64,000 nucleotides of DNA from UBA1422 sp041859095 (lineage in GTDB: Bacteria > Bacillota > Clostridia > Peptostreptococcales > Anaerovoracaceae). The position numbers were made by a program, and so were the translations under genes. This document shows, one piece after another, positions 1 through 9,210 of this stretch (within the stretch, counting starts at the first letter, position 1; each line of letters opens with the position of its first letter). The DNA is taken from contig JBHEKY010000028.1 in the NCBI GenBank assembly GCA_041859095.1, positions 62,001 to 126,000 of the forward strand, given 5' to 3'. A model generated the notes under the pieces. It ran no database searches, had not been told where the DNA came from, and was given only the letters and a program-made list of their open reading frames with translations.

Positions 1-2667
1 GCCATTGCCGATGCCAACAAGGCGGCAGTGGTGATGGATGCTTACCTTCGTGGAGAAAAAATTAAATACGAGATCCCTTATGTGGACGTGGATGAAAGCA
101 TCAACGAATATACCTTTGAAGACAGAGAAAAAATGTTCAAGGCAGCTATGCCTCATCTGAATGCCAACGAAAGAAAGGGCAACTTCAAAGAAATCGTTCA
201 TGGATTTGACGAAGCCACAGCTATGGAAGAAGCCAAAAGATGTCTGGAATGCGGTTGCGGAAGCTTCTTTGAATGCAAACTCATTGAGTACACCAACCTA
301 TTTGGCGCGGCAGGCAATGCACGTCTGGGTGGCGAAAAGAACGTCAACCTAATCAGAAATCCCGAATTCCAGGAGATGGAATGCGAAGATGACCATCCAT
401 ATGTCATTCGTGACATCAAGAAGTGCATCAACTGCGAACTATGCGTCCGTATGTGTCACGAAGTCATCGGCGTCACTGCCTTGGGCCTTGTTAACAGAGG
501 ATTCAATGCCGTGGTCAAACCTGCACTGGAAGGCAAACTGGAAGACGCCGGCTGTATCTCTTGCGGTAACTGTATCAGCGTGTGCCCCACCGGTGCATTG
601 CAGGCGAAAGTGACCCAGCGCAAGTCGGTTCCGGTTAAAAAAGACAAAGTTACCACAACCTGCCCGTACTGCGGCGTAGGTTGCCAGATTGACCTTCAGG
701 TTAAGGGCAACAAAGTCGTTGGCATCATGCCAGCCTTTGGTGCTTCCAATGAAGGGATCCTTTGCGTCAAAGGCAAGTTCGCCTATGACTTCATCGATCA
801 TCCCGACCGATTGACCACACCGTTGATTCGAAAAGGGAACAACCTGGTTCCGGCAACGTGGGACGAAGCATTAAACCTGATTGCCGATACCATGAAAAAA
901 ATGAAGGCAGAATCCGGTGCAGACGCTTTGGCGGGACTGGCAAGTGCCAGAGTCACCAATGAAGAAAACTATCTGTTCCAAAAATTGTTCCGTGCCGGCA
1001 TTGGCACAAACAATGTGGATCATTGCGCACGTTTGTGCCACAGCTCCACCGTTACCGGCCTGGCTACCACATTGGGTGCAGCTGCCATGACCAACTCCAT
1101 CATGGAAGTCATGGATGCCGATGCCATTCTGATTACCGGCTCCAACACAGCAGAAGGACATCCTGTCATTGCTGCTCGAATCGGACAAGCCGTCAGAAAA
1201 GGTGCACAACTTATTGTCATCGATCCCAGAAGAGTTCCCCTGGCAAAAGACGCTGCAGTCTTCCTGCAAGTCAAGCCGGGCACCAACGTTGCCGCCCTCA
1301 ACGGAATGATGAATGTCATTTTAGAAGAGGGACTGGCTGACGATGCGTACATTGCAGCGAGAACCGAGGGCTTTGATGAGTTGAAAGCGTTCCTCAAAGA
1401 TTACACACCTGATAAGGCTGCAGCCATCTGCGGCGTCGATGCAGAAGATATCCGCAAAGCTGCTAGAATCTATGCAACGGCTGCCAAAGCCCCAATTTAC
1501 TATGCAATGGGCGTAACTCAATTCACCACCGGCACCGACGCTGTCATGAGCATCTCTAACCTGGCACTGATTAGCGGCAAATTGGGCAAAGAAGGCTGCG
1601 GCGTCAATCCGCTCCGTGGCCAAAACAATGTTCAAGGCGCTTGCGACATGGGATGTCTACCCGGCGACCTGCCCGGCTACCAAAAGGTAGCCGACGAAGC
1701 AGCACTGAAGAAGTTCTCCGATTTCTGGGGTGTTAACCTGTCCAACAAGCCCGGCAAAACATTGCTGGAGATTATGGACGGCATTCTGAAAGACGAAATC
1801 CGATTCCTGTACATTATGGGCGAAAACCCAGTCCTGTCGGACCCGGACATCACGCATCTTGAAGAAGCGCTGGAACATTGCGAATTCCTGGTGGTTCAGG
1901 ATATTTTCCTGACCGAAACCGCAAAACACGCCGACGTGGTACTGCCTGCTGCCTGCTACGCAGAAAAAGACGGCACCTTCGTCAACACCGAAAGAAGAGT
2001 TCAGAGAGTCCGCAAAGCGGTCAACGCACCTGGCGAAGCCATGGCTGACGTGGATATCCTTGCAGCGCTCCTCAAAAAACTTGGATTGTCTATCGACTAT
2101 GCCGGCGCTGCTTCCGTCTTTGACGAAATTAGCAAGTGCACTCCGGCCTACGGCGGCATCAACTACGGAAGACTGGAAGACCTGGGATCTCTGCAGTGGC
2201 CATGTCCGGATGCGAACCATCCCGGCACACCGATTCTGCATGTAGACAGTTTCAGCAGAGGCCAAAAAGCACTGTTCAAGCCCGCAGCTTTCAAGGAATC
2301 CGCTGAAATTACCGATGCAGAGTATCCGTTGATTCTGACCACCGGAAGAGTGCTGGCACAGTACCATACAAGGACCATGACCGGCAAGAGTGAAGGCATC
2401 AACAAACTGGCAGGAAAATCCTTTGTAGAAATTCATCCGGACGATGCAGCGAAATTTGACATCTGCGATGGCGATATGGTTACCGTATCTAGCCGAAGAG
2501 GTCAAGTAAAGGTTGCAGCGAAAGTAACGGAGGATATCAAAAAAGGCGTTATCTTCATGCCCTTCCATTTTGCAGACAGCCCGGCAAATCTGCTGACCAA
2601 TTCTGCTATGGATCCGCAAGCAAAAATTCCTGAACTGAAAGCCTGTGCAGCCAACATCTGCAAATAG
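1..2667 (+). CDS. fdhA: Formate dehydrogenase-type molybdopterin oxidoreductase fused to a GltD-like module (5' partial)
   Basis: The frame is open from base 1, so the start and most of an N-terminal module lie outside the window. The 888 visible residues begin with what looks like the end of a GltD-like (glutamate synthase small chain) flavoprotein and a Cys-rich segment CLECGCGSFFEC (from residue 81). Two [4Fe-4S] ferredoxin motifs follow (CINCELC at 142, CISCGNC at 185), then the molybdopterin-oxidoreductase motif CPYCGVGC (221), the catalytic domain and a C-terminal MGD-binding domain (about 770-880). The metal-ligand position in ARLCHSSTV is Cys346, where many clostridial homologues carry selenocysteine. 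Expected role: cytoplasmic oxidation of formate to CO2, or the reverse, with electrons passed through the Fe-S chain to NAD(P) or a partner. Substrate is inferred from architecture and from nearby fdhD and mobA; another Mo/W oxidoreductase of this fused type is possible. Confidence 0.88.
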   Translation, partial: AIADANKAAVVMDAYLRGEKIKYEIPYVDVDESINEYTFEDREKMFKAAMPHLNANERKGNFKEIVHGFDEATAMEEAKRCLECGCGSFFECKLIEYTNLFGAAGNARLGGEKNVNLIRNPEFQEMECEDDHPYVIRDIKKCINCELCVRMCHEVIGVTALGLVNRGFNAVVKPALEGKLEDAGCISCGNCISVCPTGALQAKVTQRKSVPVKKDKVTTTCPYCGVGCQIDLQVKGNKVVGIMPAFGASNEGILCVKGKFAYDFIDHPDRLTTPLIRKGNNLVPATWDEALNLIADTMKKMKAESGADALAGLASARVTNEENYLFQKLFRAGIGTNNVDHCARLCHSSTVTGLATTLGAAAMTNSIMEVMDADAILITGSNTAEGHPVIAARIGQAVRKGAQLIVIDPRRVPLAKDAAVFLQVKPGTNVAALNGMMNVILEEGLADDAYIAARTEGFDELKAFLKDYTPDKAAAICGVDAEDIRKAARIYATAAKAPIYYAMGVTQFTTGTDAVMSISNLALISGKLGKEGCGVNPLRGQNNVQGACDMGCLPGDLPGYQKVADEAALKKFSDFWGVNLSNKPGKTLLEIMDGILKDEIRFLYIMGENPVLSDPDITHLEEALEHCEFLVVQDIFLTETAKHADVVLPAACYAEKDGTFVNTERRVQRVRKAVNAPGEAMADVDILAALLKKLGLSIDYAGAASVFDEISKCTPAYGGINYGRLEDLGSLQWPCPDANHPGTPILHVDSFSRGQKALFKPAAFKESAEITDAEYPLILTTGRVLAQYHTRTMTGKSEGINKLAGKSFVEIHPDDAAKFDICDGDMVTVSSRRGQVKVAAKVTEDIKKGVIFMPFHFADSPANLLTNSAMDPQAKIPELKACAANICK

Positions 2668-2690
2668 CGCAACACTGTATCAAAAGATAA

Positions 2691-2721
2691 GAAGCTGTCT
2701 CAAACGAGACAGCTTCTTTTT
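2691..2721 (+). terminator. Rho-independent terminator after fdhA
   Basis: A perfect 11-bp stem (GAAGCTGTCTC / GAGACAGCTTC) with an AAAC loop is followed by a T run. It sits between convergent genes, so it may also stop the opposite transcript. Confidence 0.9.
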
Positions 2722-2759
2722 GTTGAAATCAAAGCCCTAGGAAATTCGGTTACTGTGGA

Positions 2760-3917
2760 TTAATCTTTTGTAAGGTTGGAGATTGCGTGCAGGACTCTAT
2801 CCACATCCGCTGTTGTGGTGAAGCATCCAAATGAAAACCGCACGGAACCGCTTGGAAAGGTACCCAAAGTTTGATGTGCCAGAGGGGCACAATGCAGACC
2901 CGAACGGGTCAGTATACCGTAATCCCGCTCTAACAGATAGGCAATTTCGCCTTGATCGCGATTATGAAATACCAATGAAAACACGGATTCTCGTGGCATG
3001 TTAATACTTGGTCCAATTAGGCGGACGCCATTGATAACGGACAATCCTTCAAGAAATTTTTGTGACAGCAATTCCTTTTGGCCTCGGATGGACTCCACGC
3101 CCTGTTCCATCAAGAACGTGAGTGCGTGATTAAGTCCCACGATGCCGGGAATGTTCAGAGTACCCGGTTCAAACCTATCCGGGAGGAAGAGGGGCATCTC
3201 AAGTAGATCAGACCTGCTACCAGTTCCACCGAATACAGTAGGTCGGAGCTGCGATGCCAGATTGTCGGATAAAAGCATAACGCCGATTCCCTGGGGTCCT
3301 AACAAAGATTTATGCCCTGGCACCACAACCGCGTCCAACCCCAGCGCGTTCATATCTATGTGCTGACTGCCAGCAGTTTGCGCGCCATCGACCACAAAGA
3401 AGATTCTCTGTTTTTTACAAATCCCGGCAATGAGTTCTAGGGGAATCAGATGCCCGGAAACATTGGATCCATGGGTAAGCAGGACCATCTTTGTTTGATG
3501 GCTTAACATCTTTGGAATGGCATCCAATGCCAATAATCCGTCAGATGTGGTTGGGAGCTGTTCCCAGAGGATACCCTCAACTTTCTTGGTCATGGCATAG
3601 AGCGGACGTGCCACTGCGTTGTGCTCCAGAGATGTGGTGACCACCCGATCTCCCGGCGCAAGCAGACCATTGATAATCATATTTAGTCCGGCAGTTGCTC
3701 CGGAGGTAAAAATTACGTTGCGAGAGCTGGAGCAATTGAAAAAAACACAGAGTTTTTCTTTGGTCTCTACGGCGATTTGCTCCAAATGAAAGGAAGGGGA
3801 GTAGCCACCTCTTCCCATATTCATTCCGATTTGATCAATGTGTTTCCCCATGATTTTTCCAAGGCCTGGAGCTTTGGGAAATGAGGTGGAACCATTGTCC
3901 ATATAGACTTGCTTCAT
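2760..3917 (-). CDS. Cysteine desulfurase-like class V aminotransferase (EF2568-type)
   Basis: A 385-residue PLP enzyme of aminotransferase class V. The N-terminus has YMDNGSTSFPKAP, the Schiff-base lysine is in PGHKSLLGPQG (K203), and the C-terminal RSGLHCAPLAH carries the candidate persulfide cysteine C343. These features resemble the subfamily named after Enterococcus EF2568, whose members often accompany selenium- or molybdenum-enzyme genes. It would take sulfur (or selenium) from cysteine (or selenocysteine) and hand it to an acceptor. It is convergent with fdhA and faces away from the hydrogenase operon, so it may serve sulfuration of the formate dehydrogenase cofactor or Fe-S assembly; this role is inferred. 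The ATG start has a TAGGAG site 6 bases upstream. Confidence 0.85.
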   Translation of the reverse strand: MKQVYMDNGSTSFPKAPGLGKIMGKHIDQIGMNMGRGGYSPSFHLEQIAVETKEKLCVFFNCSSSRNVIFTSGATAGLNMIINGLLAPGDRVVTTSLEHNAVARPLYAMTKKVEGILWEQLPTTSDGLLALDAIPKMLSHQTKMVLLTHGSNVSGHLIPLELIAGICKKQRIFFVVDGAQTAGSQHIDMNALGLDAVVVPGHKSLLGPQGIGVMLLSDNLASQLRPTVFGGTGSRSDLLEMPLFLPDRFEPGTLNIPGIVGLNHALTFLMEQGVESIRGQKELLSQKFLEGLSVINGVRLIGPSINMPRESVFSLVFHNRDQGEIAYLLERDYGILTRSGLHCAPLAHQTLGTFPSGSVRFSFGCFTTTADVDRVLHAISNLTKD

Positions 3918-4103
3918 CTTATTCTCCTATAATTTCTAGAGTGCATTTCGCACTCCTTTATACATTAATTATAAGTTTTTTCATGTAAAATGGCAATGAT
4001 TAACCAGTCGTGCCGGGGAAGAGAGGTAGAGATGGAGACTTTGAAATTGCTGGAATTCTAGCAAATTTCAGATTATTGCGTCTATTTAAAGTGGGGCTGG
4101 AAT

Positions 4104-4121
4104 TTGTTTACTTATTAACAA
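4104..4121. promoter_or_regulatory. Rex-type redox operator
   Basis: An 18-base near-palindrome, TTGTTTA-CTTA-TTAACAA, matches the Rex consensus TTGTTAA-N4-TTAACAA at every defined position but one. It overlaps the -35 region of the predicted promoter of the NuoF/GltD-hydA operon, where a bound repressor would block transcription. Rex leaves its site when NADH/NAD+ is high, which suits an NAD(P)H-linked hydrogenase. Confidence 0.75.
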
Positions 4122-4135
4122 TAATGTGATAAAAT
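4107..4135 (+). promoter_or_regulatory. Predicted sigma-A promoter of the hydrogenase operon
   Basis: TTTACT and TAAAAT (4130-4135) are separated by 17 bases. The start of transcription would fall near 4142, about 43 bases before the ATG at 4185. The -35 box lies inside the Rex-type site. Confidence 0.55.
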
Positions 4136-4184
4136 TCTCATAATCATACGTAATTCTACGTGCGTTACATTGGAAGGAGAGAAA

Positions 4185-6035
4185 ATGGGCAGATTAGATC
4201 TCAAAGTCCGAGACAATAGCCAGGCAACTGTTGAATCACTTTATAATGATTTAGCAAGAAGAGTGATGGCCAGCCCCCCGGGACAATGTCCTGTGGATAT
4301 GGCATCCGCTTTTTTACAGTTGTGTCATTCACAAACTTGCGGCAAGTGCGTCCCTTGTCGTATGGGACTCGGACAATTAGGAACATTACTAGACGAATTG
4401 CTTGACTTGAATGGGAAGCAAAGAAAAGACCTATTACCGCTGATCGAAAAGACAGCGCAGGCAATCAAAGATTCTTCTGACTGTGCCATCGGCAGCGAAG
4501 CGGCCAACATGGTACTCAAAGGATTAAATGGATTTCGTGAAGATTACGAATCCCACATTGCAAACCGAACCTGTGCACCGTTTGTGTACAAAGGGAAAGA
4601 ATCCGTGCCTTGTGTGGGACTTTGTCCAGCCAGAGTGGACGTTCCAGGATACATCTCACTGGTTCTGGCCGGTAGATATGCTGATGCTGTTCGAGTCATC
4701 AGAAAAGACAATCCATTCCCGGCAGTATGTGCATTGATTTGCGAGCACCCTTGTGAATCGCAGTGTCGACGAATGCTGATTGATTCACCGATCCACATCC
4801 GCGCAATCAAAGGTTTCGCAGTAGACCATGCAGGTAAAGTTCCTGCTCCTGCGAAGATGGACGACACCGGCAAAACCGTCGCCATCATTGGGGGAGGTCC
4901 AAGTGGACTAACCGCGGCTTACTACCTGGCAATTATGGGACACAAAGTCACCGTTTTTGAAAAACGCCAGACACTTGGTGGTATGTTGTTGTATGGAATT
5001 CCAAGCTACCGTTTGCCAAGAGAAAAACTGGAAGCTGACATCGATATAATCCTTTCATTGGGAGTTGATGTGAAGTTGGGTTATGACATTGATGATGTAG
5101 ACGGAATTAAAAAAATCAAAGACAATTATGATGCGACATATATCGCCATTGGCGCTCACACCTACAAAACCATGGGCATTCCCAACGAAGAAGCCATTGG
5201 CGTGATTCCTGCAGTGGATATGCTCCGTGGAATAGGCGAAGGCAATATGCCTGACTTCGAAGACAAAAACGTCGTTATCATCGGTGGCGGCAATGTAGCC
5301 ATGGACGTGGCCAGAACAGCCAAGCGTCTTGGCGCAAGCCGTGTCAGCATTATATATAGACGAAGAAAAGAAGACATGACCGCCCTGAGAGAAGAAATTG
5401 AAGGCGCTATCGAAGAGGGTTGCGAATTGATGCAACTACTGGCACCTGTGGAAGTTATCTCCGAAAACGATACCGTTGCTGGCATCATGGTTCAGCAGCA
5501 AATCGTTGGCGAAGCTGGCGGGGATGGAAGACCCAAACCTAGAAATGCCAAGGGCGTAGAACCAACTCTGGTACATTGTGACCTGATTATTTCCGCCATT
5601 GGACAGGCTGTTGACATGAAACACTTCGTTACCTATGGTGTTCCCGAAAAGTGGGGCAACATTGATGCCGGTTCCGATACGGTTGTTGCAACAGTCCCCG
5701 GCGTTTTCTCCGGTGGAGATTGCGTAACCGGTCCATCCACAGTTATTAAAGCCATCGCTGCCGGCAAGGTTGCAGCAGCTAATATTGATAACTTCCTGGG
5801 ATATCATCATGAAATCGTTTTGGATGTTGACATTCCAAGCCCATTGCCTTATGACAAGATTCCTTGTGGAAGAAGTGAACTGAAACTGCGAGACTCCCAC
5901 ATTCGTGTCCGTGACTTTGATGGAGTCGAAATGGAAATGTCTGTTGAAGAAGCAGAACAGGAAACCTCAAGATGCTTACGTTGTGATCAAAGCGGATTTG
6001 GTTCGTTAAGAGGAGGTAGAGAGTTAAAATGGTAA
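4185..6035 (+). CDS. NuoF-type Fe-S domain fused to GltD-like NAD(P)H/FAD oxidoreductase, hydrogenase partner subunit
   Basis: A 616-residue fusion. Residues ~1-125 match the C-terminal [4Fe-4S] domain of NuoF/HydB (CGKCVPCR from C52 plus a distal Cys in SSDCAIG), without the FMN/NADH Rossmann part. Residues ~140-610 are a glutamate-synthase small-chain fold: Fe-S cysteines in CVGLCP and CEHPCESQC, FAD motif GGGPSG (236), NAD(P)H motif GGGNVA (367), and a C-terminal CLRC. It probably passes electrons between NAD(P)H, FAD and the hydrogenase. Its stop overlaps the start of hydA by 7 bases, which argues for a stoichiometric complex. I chose ATG 4185 because GGAAGGAG precedes it; an in-frame TTG at 4170 has no ribosome site. 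This pairing is the type called glutamate-synthase-linked (group A2) in [FeFe] hydrogenase classification. Confidence 0.85.
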   Translation: MGRLDLKVRDNSQATVESLYNDLARRVMASPPGQCPVDMASAFLQLCHSQTCGKCVPCRMGLGQLGTLLDELLDLNGKQRKDLLPLIEKTAQAIKDSSDCAIGSEAANMVLKGLNGFREDYESHIANRTCAPFVYKGKESVPCVGLCPARVDVPGYISLVLAGRYADAVRVIRKDNPFPAVCALICEHPCESQCRRMLIDSPIHIRAIKGFAVDHAGKVPAPAKMDDTGKTVAIIGGGPSGLTAAYYLAIMGHKVTVFEKRQTLGGMLLYGIPSYRLPREKLEADIDIILSLGVDVKLGYDIDDVDGIKKIKDNYDATYIAIGAHTYKTMGIPNEEAIGVIPAVDMLRGIGEGNMPDFEDKNVVIIGGGNVAMDVARTAKRLGASRVSIIYRRRKEDMTALREEIEGAIEEGCELMQLLAPVEVISENDTVAGIMVQQQIVGEAGGDGRPKPRNAKGVEPTLVHCDLIISAIGQAVDMKHFVTYGVPEKWGNIDAGSDTVVATVPGVFSGGDCVTGPSTVIKAIAAGKVAAANIDNFLGYHHEIVLDVDIPSPLPYDKIPCGRSELKLRDSHIRVRDFDGVEMEMSVEEAEQETSRCLRCDQSGFGSLRGGRELKW

Positions 6036-7762
6036 ATTTAATTATTGACGGCAGAAAAGTATCTATTGCCAAAGGATCAACGATACTTCAGGCAGCCACA
6101 AAAGCTGGAATCGACATTCCTCATCTCTGCTTCGTAAAAGGATTGAATGACATTGGCGCATGCCGTGTCTGCGTTGTCGAAATTGACGGCATCAACAAGC
6201 TGGCTAGCGCTTGCAATACAGAAGCAACCGAGGGAATGATTGTGCGTTCCAACAGTCCCAGAGTCCGTATGGCCCGAAAAGCCAATGTTGAATTGATTTT
6301 GGCCAACCACGATTGCAAATGTGCAACTTGTGTACGTTCAGGCAATTGCGAATTGCAGACCTTGGCTAACAATCTTTGCATCGACCACCTGCCATATGCG
6401 GATACCGTAGAAGAAAACCATTGGGATCGCAGCTTTCCGCTGATTCGCGAGGCGTCCAAGTGCATTCAATGCATGCGTTGCGTACAGGTTTGCGACAAGA
6501 TTCAAGACCTGAATGTTTGGGATGTCATCGGCAGCGGCACTCGGACCACCGTTGGTGTAAGAGGCAACAAAGACATCCGTGATGCCGATTGCTCCTTGTG
6601 TGGACAGTGCATCACCCACTGCCCGGTTGGCGCACTACATATACGAAATGACCTAGAAGAAGTCTTCGAAGCCATTGCAGACCCGGACAAAATCGTTATC
6701 GCACAGATTGCTCCTGCAATTCGAACTTCTTGGAATGAAATGCTTGGACTGCCCACCTCAGAAGCATCCCTGGGTAAACTTGTGGACGCACTGAAGATTA
6801 TGGGTGTGGATTATGTGTTTGACACAGCTTTCACGGCTGACCTGACCATCATGGAAGAAGGAACAGAGTTCCTTAAACGGCTGACAGATCCAGAACATAA
6901 CACGTTACCGATGTTCACATCCTGTTGCCCGGGTTGGATTCGATTCGTCAAGACACAATATCCTGACATGATTGACAACCTGTCCACCTGCAAATCCCCG
7001 CAGCAGATGTTTGGCGCTATGATCAAGACTTATGTCGCGAAGAAGCTTGGCATTGACCCCTCTAAAGTATATTCCGTTTCCGTTATGCCTTGCGTAGCTA
7101 AGAAATGGGAAAGTGCGGTGGATGCAGTCAACGATTCCGGTTATGGCAGCGATGTGGATGCGGTTTTAACGACTAGAGAAGTTGCCAGAATGATTACCGC
7201 AGACTATATTAACCCCAATGACTTGAATAATATCCCCTTCGACAATTTCTTTGGAGAGGGTTCCGGCGCAGCCGTCATTTTTGGAGTTACAGGCGGCGTT
7301 ATGGAAGCGGCACTCAGAAGTGCATATTATCTGGTAACCAAAGAGAATCCACCTGCAGATGCATTCCACTCCGTGCGTGGTATGGATGGATGGAAAGAAG
7401 CCACCTTTGAGATTCCTACCGAGAATGGCCCTATTCCAGTAAGAGTTGCGGTTGCCAGCGGACTTGGCAACACGAGGAAACTTGTTGAAGCCATTAGGTC
7501 CGGCAAAGCGGAATATGATTTCGTCGAAATCATGGCCTGCACAGGCGGATGTTCCGGCGGTGGTGGACAGCCTATCGTTCGTGGCAAAGAAATGGCGAAA
7601 TCAAGAGGCGAAATTTTATATGGATTGGACAAGATTTCACATGTTCGATTCTCACATGAAAATGAAGCCATCAAAATGACGTATAATGAATACTTAGAAA
7701 AACCTTTGGGACATCATTCCCACAAGTTGCTCCACACCAATCTAAAAGAATGGAAACTGTAA
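6029..7762 (+). CDS. hydA: [FeFe] hydrogenase catalytic subunit, group A
   Basis: A 577-residue cytoplasmic enzyme catalysing reversible proton reduction to H2, close in length and layout to Clostridium pasteurianum CpI. In order: an N-terminal [2Fe-2S] domain, a His-ligated [4Fe-4S] segment (HDCKCATC...C), two ferredoxin clusters (CIQCMRCVQVC, CSLCGQCITHCP), then the H-cluster domain. All three signature motifs are intact: TSCCPGW (C299 as the proton-relay Cys, C300 a ligand), MPCVAKKWE (C355), and MACTGGCSGGGGQP (C504, C508). It should therefore be active. It is coupled to the upstream NuoF-tail/GltD fusion, so the electron partner is probably NAD(P)H, possibly with ferredoxin. Maturation genes hydFGE follow on the other strand. 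Confidence 0.96.
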   Translation: MVNLIIDGRKVSIAKGSTILQAATKAGIDIPHLCFVKGLNDIGACRVCVVEIDGINKLASACNTEATEGMIVRSNSPRVRMARKANVELILANHDCKCATCVRSGNCELQTLANNLCIDHLPYADTVEENHWDRSFPLIREASKCIQCMRCVQVCDKIQDLNVWDVIGSGTRTTVGVRGNKDIRDADCSLCGQCITHCPVGALHIRNDLEEVFEAIADPDKIVIAQIAPAIRTSWNEMLGLPTSEASLGKLVDALKIMGVDYVFDTAFTADLTIMEEGTEFLKRLTDPEHNTLPMFTSCCPGWIRFVKTQYPDMIDNLSTCKSPQQMFGAMIKTYVAKKLGIDPSKVYSVSVMPCVAKKWESAVDAVNDSGYGSDVDAVLTTREVARMITADYINPNDLNNIPFDNFFGEGSGAAVIFGVTGGVMEAALRSAYYLVTKENPPADAFHSVRGMDGWKEATFEIPTENGPIPVRVAVASGLGNTRKLVEAIRSGKAEYDFVEIMACTGGCSGGGGQPIVRGKEMAKSRGEILYGLDKISHVRFSHENEAIKMTYNEYLEKPLGHHSHKLLHTNLKEWKL

Positions 7763-7779
7763 TAGGTTTTCAAAGAAAG

Positions 7780-7812
7780 AGGCCACCGGAACGTTTGATC
7801 CGGTGGCCTTAT
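7780..7812. terminator. Bidirectional terminator between hydA and hydF
   Basis: A perfect 11-bp stem (AGGCCACCGGA / TCCGGTGGCCT) with an 8-base loop lies between the convergent genes. The T tract on the plus side is weak (TTATATTTT). Confidence 0.75.
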
Positions 7813-7860
7813 ATTTTGTATAAATATGCATTATAGAGCTTTCAATTTGAATGGGTTTGG

Positions 7861-9210
7861 CTAATCTGCATTGGGCAGATTGATTTTGTCCAAAATACCG
7901 GTCAGATATGCCAGGACCACACCATAGTTGGTGATGGGCACCTGCTGCAACTGCGCCTGGGAAATTCGGGACATCATATATTTCCGATTGAACATGCATG
8001 CACCGCAGTGAATAATCATATCATATTCTTTAAGGTCTTTGGGGAAATCCACCCCAGCGACGATTTGAATGGTTAACTCCTGACCACTGCCATCCCCATA
8101 CTTCTCGTCCATTTTTTTGCGTAGCATTCGGGGAAGCTTTTCCCGACCGATGTCTTCAGTTAATGGCGCATGGGTACAGGCTTCGGCAATCAGTACTTTG
8201 GATTTGGGGGTTAGTTGATCAATGGCTGAGGCACCGGCCACTAATTCATCCAAATCTCCTTTGGAGGCAGCCAAGAGGACCGAGAAAGAAGTAAGCAATG
8301 TGCCAGCGGGTTTTTTCTGATAGACAAAATCAAAACACTGCGAGTCAGTGATAATAACCGAAGGGATTTGACGAGTGTTTTCATTTAGGGAATCTTCGGG
8401 TAGAGAAGGAAGAATAGCCAGAGCCTGTTCCATGCCATCGGCTGTGACGCAAACCACGGTGCATTTGCCATCCAAAAGTTCCCGGATGGTTTGGACCTGA
8501 GGGAGGATCAGTCGACCTTTGGGGGCTTGAATATCCTGGGGCATGACCAACATAACAACATCTCCCGGGGAAATCAAATCATTAATTATCCGTTCCCGTC
8601 GCACCGATTCTGGGACTGCAGAGGACAACATGGTTCGGATGGCCGTTAGCCCTTCTTTCCCTGTAGCGCTAACCTGGATGGGCTGAGAGCCAAATTCCGT
8701 TTCAATCAGTTTGCTGATTTGTTCAATAATCGAGTCTTTTCCTACGAGAACATCTATTTTGTTTAAAACATAGATAACTGGAATGTTGGCGGCTTTAAGC
8801 TTTTCATTCCAGTCAAGCTCATATTGCAAGCTCGCAGTAAGAGCAAATTTAGAGTTACCCATTGATCCTGTCGACGAGTCGATTTCCAATGCATAGGATA
8901 CCATTTCAGCATCAAAAACCAATATTGCCACGTCTGTCTTCTTGATGACCTCTGCGGTCTTCTCAACCCGAAGCTGACCCAGGTCACCCTGATCGTCAAA
9001 ACCGGCGGTATCAATAAACACAACCGGTCCGATGGGGTGAAGCTCCATGGACTTATAGACAGGGTCTGTAGTGGTGCCGGCATGGGTAGAAACCAAAGCA
9101 ATGTTTTGGCCGGTCAGGGCATTAATTAGAGATGACTTGCCACTGTTCCGCTTGCCGAAAATTCCGATATGCAGGCGATTCGCCCTTGGTGTTTCGTTTA
9201 AACTTGTCAA
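7861..9210 (-). CDS. hydF: [FeFe] hydrogenase maturation GTPase HydF
   Basis: A 449-residue scaffold that receives the di-iron subcluster built by HydE and HydG and delivers it to HydA. The N-terminal GTPase domain has the P-loop GKRNSGKSS, switch DTAGFDD and NKID. The C-terminal domain has the HydF cluster motif CxH (EACTHA) ... HCxxC (HCGAC). It starts at TTG 9210, which overlaps the TGA stop of hydG (TTGA) and has GGAGGG upstream, so the two genes are translationally coupled. It is the last gene of the hydE-hydG-hydF operon. Confidence 0.95.
   Translation of the reverse strand: MTSLNETPRANRLHIGIFGKRNSGKSSLINALTGQNIALVSTHAGTTTDPVYKSMELHPIGPVVFIDTAGFDDQGDLGQLRVEKTAEVIKKTDVAILVFDAEMVSYALEIDSSTGSMGNSKFALTASLQYELDWNEKLKAANIPVIYVLNKIDVLVGKDSIIEQISKLIETEFGSQPIQVSATGKEGLTAIRTMLSSAVPESVRRERIINDLISPGDVVMLVMPQDIQAPKGRLILPQVQTIRELLDGKCTVVCVTADGMEQALAILPSLPEDSLNENTRQIPSVIITDSQCFDFVYQKKPAGTLLTSFSVLLAASKGDLDELVAGASAIDQLTPKSKVLIAEACTHAPLTEDIGREKLPRMLRKKMDEKYGDGSGQELTIQIVAGVDFPKDLKEYDMIIHCGACMFNRKYMMSRISQAQLQQVPITNYGVVLAYLTGILDKINLPNAD

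Noticed and set aside
1036..1038. Possible selenocysteine in formate dehydrogenase
   Set aside because: The codon is TGC (Cys), with no in-frame TGA.
1657..2619. Long open frame on the minus strand opposite fdhA (about 320 codons)
   Set aside because: It is fully inside fdhA, whose domains are unmistakable, and it has no ribosome site or recognisable motif.
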